A stretch of 64,000 nt of DNA from the NCBI RefSeq assembly GCF_001936615.1, contig NZ_MLBF01000016.1, forward strand, positions 23,260-87,259. Direction: 5' to 3'. Of this stretch, positions 62,276 through 64,000 are shown piece after piece. The notes beneath the pieces are model-generated. The model was given only the letters and a program-made list of their open reading frames with translations, searched no databases and was not told where the DNA came from. Numbering within the stretch: the first letter of the stretch is position 1; each line of letters opens with the position of its first letter. Origin of the DNA: Desulfosporosinus metallidurans (GTDB lineage Bacteria > Bacillota > Desulfitobacteriia > Desulfitobacteriales > Desulfitobacteriaceae). The position numbers and the translations under genes were made by a program.

Positions 62276-63331
62276 TCATTTGTGGGATTTGGGGTCATAC
62301 ATTTTTTCACGGATAAACAAGCCAGGTATTAAAGCACATAGTGCATATGATATTCCCATTAGTGCTATTCCATATCCAATTGAGTATTTTTCAGCAACAA
62401 TGCCTATCATCAATGGCGATAACATGGAACCTGCTCGTCCAAAAGCGTTAGTCGATGCTACGACAGTGCCACGTATCTTGGTAGGAAAACTTTCAGAGAT
62501 ATAGGTTGCAAGAATAGCATAAGGAACACCATAGAAAAATCCAAATATTACGTACCATCCCACATTTTTGAGATTAATTCCTAAGCCCTGCACAAGGTAA
62601 CTCGGCAACCAAGTATTCGCACCGTAGTATCCAAACTGAAGCGTTACCATACCTAAAGTCTAAAGAATAAAGTATTTTCTATTTGTTCGATCGGACAGTA
62701 TCTCATTCCAGATGCTAATTTTCTTGCCTTCGGTTGATTTGCGAGAGGCAACATAGCTCGAGGGCTCCTTAACATTCCGCATTAACCAAATCGATACTAT
62801 TACGGGTATGATGGACATTATAAACATTGGACGCCAACCCCAATGGGGCAAAATGTAAGACGACATGAGTGCCGCTAAAATATAGCCAACTGACCATCCT
62901 GCCTGCAGCATGCCCAAAATTGTCGTTCGTCGGTTAGTTGGAACATACTCGGCAACCAACATCGTACCAATACTATACAAGGCAGCAATACCAACCCCGG
63001 AAAGAAAACGAATAACTGCAAATTGAAAGTAGTTTTGCGTAAATCCAAGGACAGCAGTCATTACTGAGAATGTGATAATTGATGCAATAGTTACCTTGAC
63101 ACGACCAATACGATCAGAAAACCAACCAGCAATAAGACCGCCAACGCCCATGCCAAATAAGGTATAGGTTCCAAGTGCTCCAGCTAAGATTTTGTTAATA
63201 CCGAAGTCTTTCTGGAGAAGTGGTAAAGACAATGAAAGCATCTGAAGATCCATACCATCTACTATTAGCGCAACAAAAACAGCAATAGCAATAGTTATAC
63301 CCATGCGACGATCTTTATTTTCGTTCTCCAC
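62276..63331 (-). pseudogene. MFS transporter (aromatic/carboxylic acid type) with in-frame stop and internal deletion
   Basis: A 12-span MFS gene. The N-terminal half (63331-62660, 223 residues) has GMDLQMLSLSLPLL and GGLIAGWFSDRIGR, the signature of the AAHS-like group. The frame then meets TAG at 62660-62662, where relatives have a Trp codon, and continues in the same frame (TLGMVTLQFGYYGANTWLPSY). A second lesion joins GWYV to IFGFFYG, so about 50 residues (spans 8-9) appear missing. It ends LFIREKMYDPKSHK, normal for the family. A sigma-54-like promoter lies 55 bases upstream of the start. Confidence 0.75.
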
Positions 63332-63385
63332 TTCATTATACCCCCTTATTTTTTAGAAATAGGGTTAAGCAAAAATCTAAATTTT

Positions 63386-63401
63386 TGCAAAATTTATGCC
63401 A
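63386..63401 (-). promoter_or_regulatory. Sigma-54-like promoter of the MFS gene
   Basis: Minus strand TGGCATAAATTTTGCA: GG and GC ten bases apart, with a perfect TTGCA -12 box. Confidence 0.65.
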
Positions 63402-63477
63402 AATTTTAAACCAAAAAATTTAACGTCAAATTCTTACATAATACATAATATACTTAATGAATTCATCTAGTCGTGAG

Positions 63478-63571
63478 ACTCCCACTTCTATAAGTGGGAG
63501 TGGGACCCCGTACTCTGCTTCGGTGGGGTAGACTCCCCCACCGAAGTCTCGATGTTCAACTTTAGTTGAAC
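63478..63571. repeat. Triple-hairpin element, possibly an IS200/IS605-type end
   Basis: Three perfect hairpins in a row: ACTCCCACTT/AAGTGGGAGT (63478-63501), CTTCGGTGGGG/CCCCACCGAAG (63518-63546) and GTTCAAC-TTTA-GTTGAAC (63554-63571). Such palindromes flank IS605-group elements and their omega RNAs, but I find no tnpA or tnpB nearby. Confidence 0.4.
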
Positions 63572-64000
63572 GAGTTCACTATATATATTAATTTGTCTTG
63601 CTACTACAATATTTAAGGATGTTGAACAACCACATTCAGTCATTATTTTACAACATTTACAAGGATCACAGGCTCGAGGGCTTTTGTATTTACATTCAAT
63701 TCTACCAATTAATGTTTAATTGCATTAAAATAAACAAAAAAAGTTTACTTTGTATAACTGAAAATGGTCTAATTGATTATATAAAGCCGTTTGCTTCTGT
63801 AATGCAAAAATACATTGCTTAATGCGTTACGGCATTATCTTATATAATGGTATTATGTTACATCAAAGCATAATTCTTGCCTTCTGTCTATTGAGCTTTT
63901 ATCTTCCTCTTACCACAGTCCATTACCGGTATGAAGTGTATTCCAATTAAAATTTAAATACGTATTCCTAATTCCCATCGGAACATTAAAAGCAAAAAGT
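63572..64000. other. AT-rich end of window without a supported gene
   Basis: 429 AT-rich bases. Short open frames occur (for example at 63598-63822) but have no recognisable motif, no strong binding site and no family match, so I leave them out. Confidence 0.4.

Noticed and set aside
62660..62662. TAG in the MFS gene as a pyrrolysine codon
   Set aside because: The position is Trp in the family pattern and the gene has a second lesion, so decay is the simpler reading; kept only as a check.
1..64000. CRISPR array or cas genes
   Set aside because: I saw no regularly spaced direct repeats and no Cas-like protein in the window.

Overview
The window looks like chromosome of an endospore-forming, anaerobic, menaquinone-using Clostridia member of the Desulfosporosinus/Desulfitobacterium group. 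The evidence is a spoIVA gene with a sigma-E-like promoter, an IspH-ribosomal protein S1 fusion, the ispH/S1-ftsW-DUF512-der-plsY-gpsA-spoIVA order, futalosine-type menaquinone genes, ResB/CcsA cytochrome c assembly, a tungsten aldehyde oxidoreductase cluster and moderate GC. The genus is an inference; no 16S gene is present.

Layout. 1-9.3 kb (minus strand): haem/sirohaem synthesis (hemA, cut by the window edge, and a precorrin-2 dehydrogenase), cytochrome c assembly (ccsA, resB), then an operon of prenyl/menaquinone genes and Tat translocase (degenerate prenyl synthase, prenyltransferase, broken mqnE, mqnC, tatC, tatA, hepT). 9.5 kb: speD. 10.3-25.4 kb: a tungsten module with a sensor-type regulator, tupABC tungstate importer, iron alcohol dehydrogenase, a riboswitch-led molybdopterin-binding gene, moeA-PBP fusion, moeA, hesA, moaD, tungsten aldehyde:ferredoxin oxidoreductase and a sigma-54 activator. 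Both the alcohol dehydrogenase and the aldehyde oxidoreductase carry textbook -24/-12 promoters and similar upstream sites, so they probably form one acid/aldehyde/alcohol conversion regulon. 25.7-32.8 kb: a six-gene Hyf-type membrane [NiFe] hydrogenase operon with no ferredoxin-like subunit. 33.1-39.8 kb: three tandem TerD proteins and the HAD/StiP/PRTase/CitE-like module that often accompanies Ter systems. 40.1-41.3 kb: dsrE and the debris of an integrated element (Fic start, integrase end) beside tRNA-Pro. 41.4-52 kb: housekeeping and sporulation genes. 52-56.8 kb: cstA with a LytS/LytT pair, probably a pyruvate uptake circuit. 56.8-60.4 kb: plsC, cmk, a CPBP protease, HAD phosphatase and two small unknowns. 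60.7-63.4 kb: a frameshifted thiolase and a disrupted MFS transporter, each behind a sigma-54-like promoter. The last 600 bases hold a triple-hairpin element and no gene I can support.

The genes most worth attention are the tungsten/sigma-54 module, the probable molybdenum/tungsten cofactor riboswitch in front of the gene at 15.9 kb, and the mqnE gene that has lost its radical SAM core while its neighbours are intact. Start sites were reassigned from ribosome binding sites for several genes (hepT, the degenerate prenyl synthase, adh, the moeA genes, moaD, spoIVA, ispH-S1, and others); the reasons are given in the entries.
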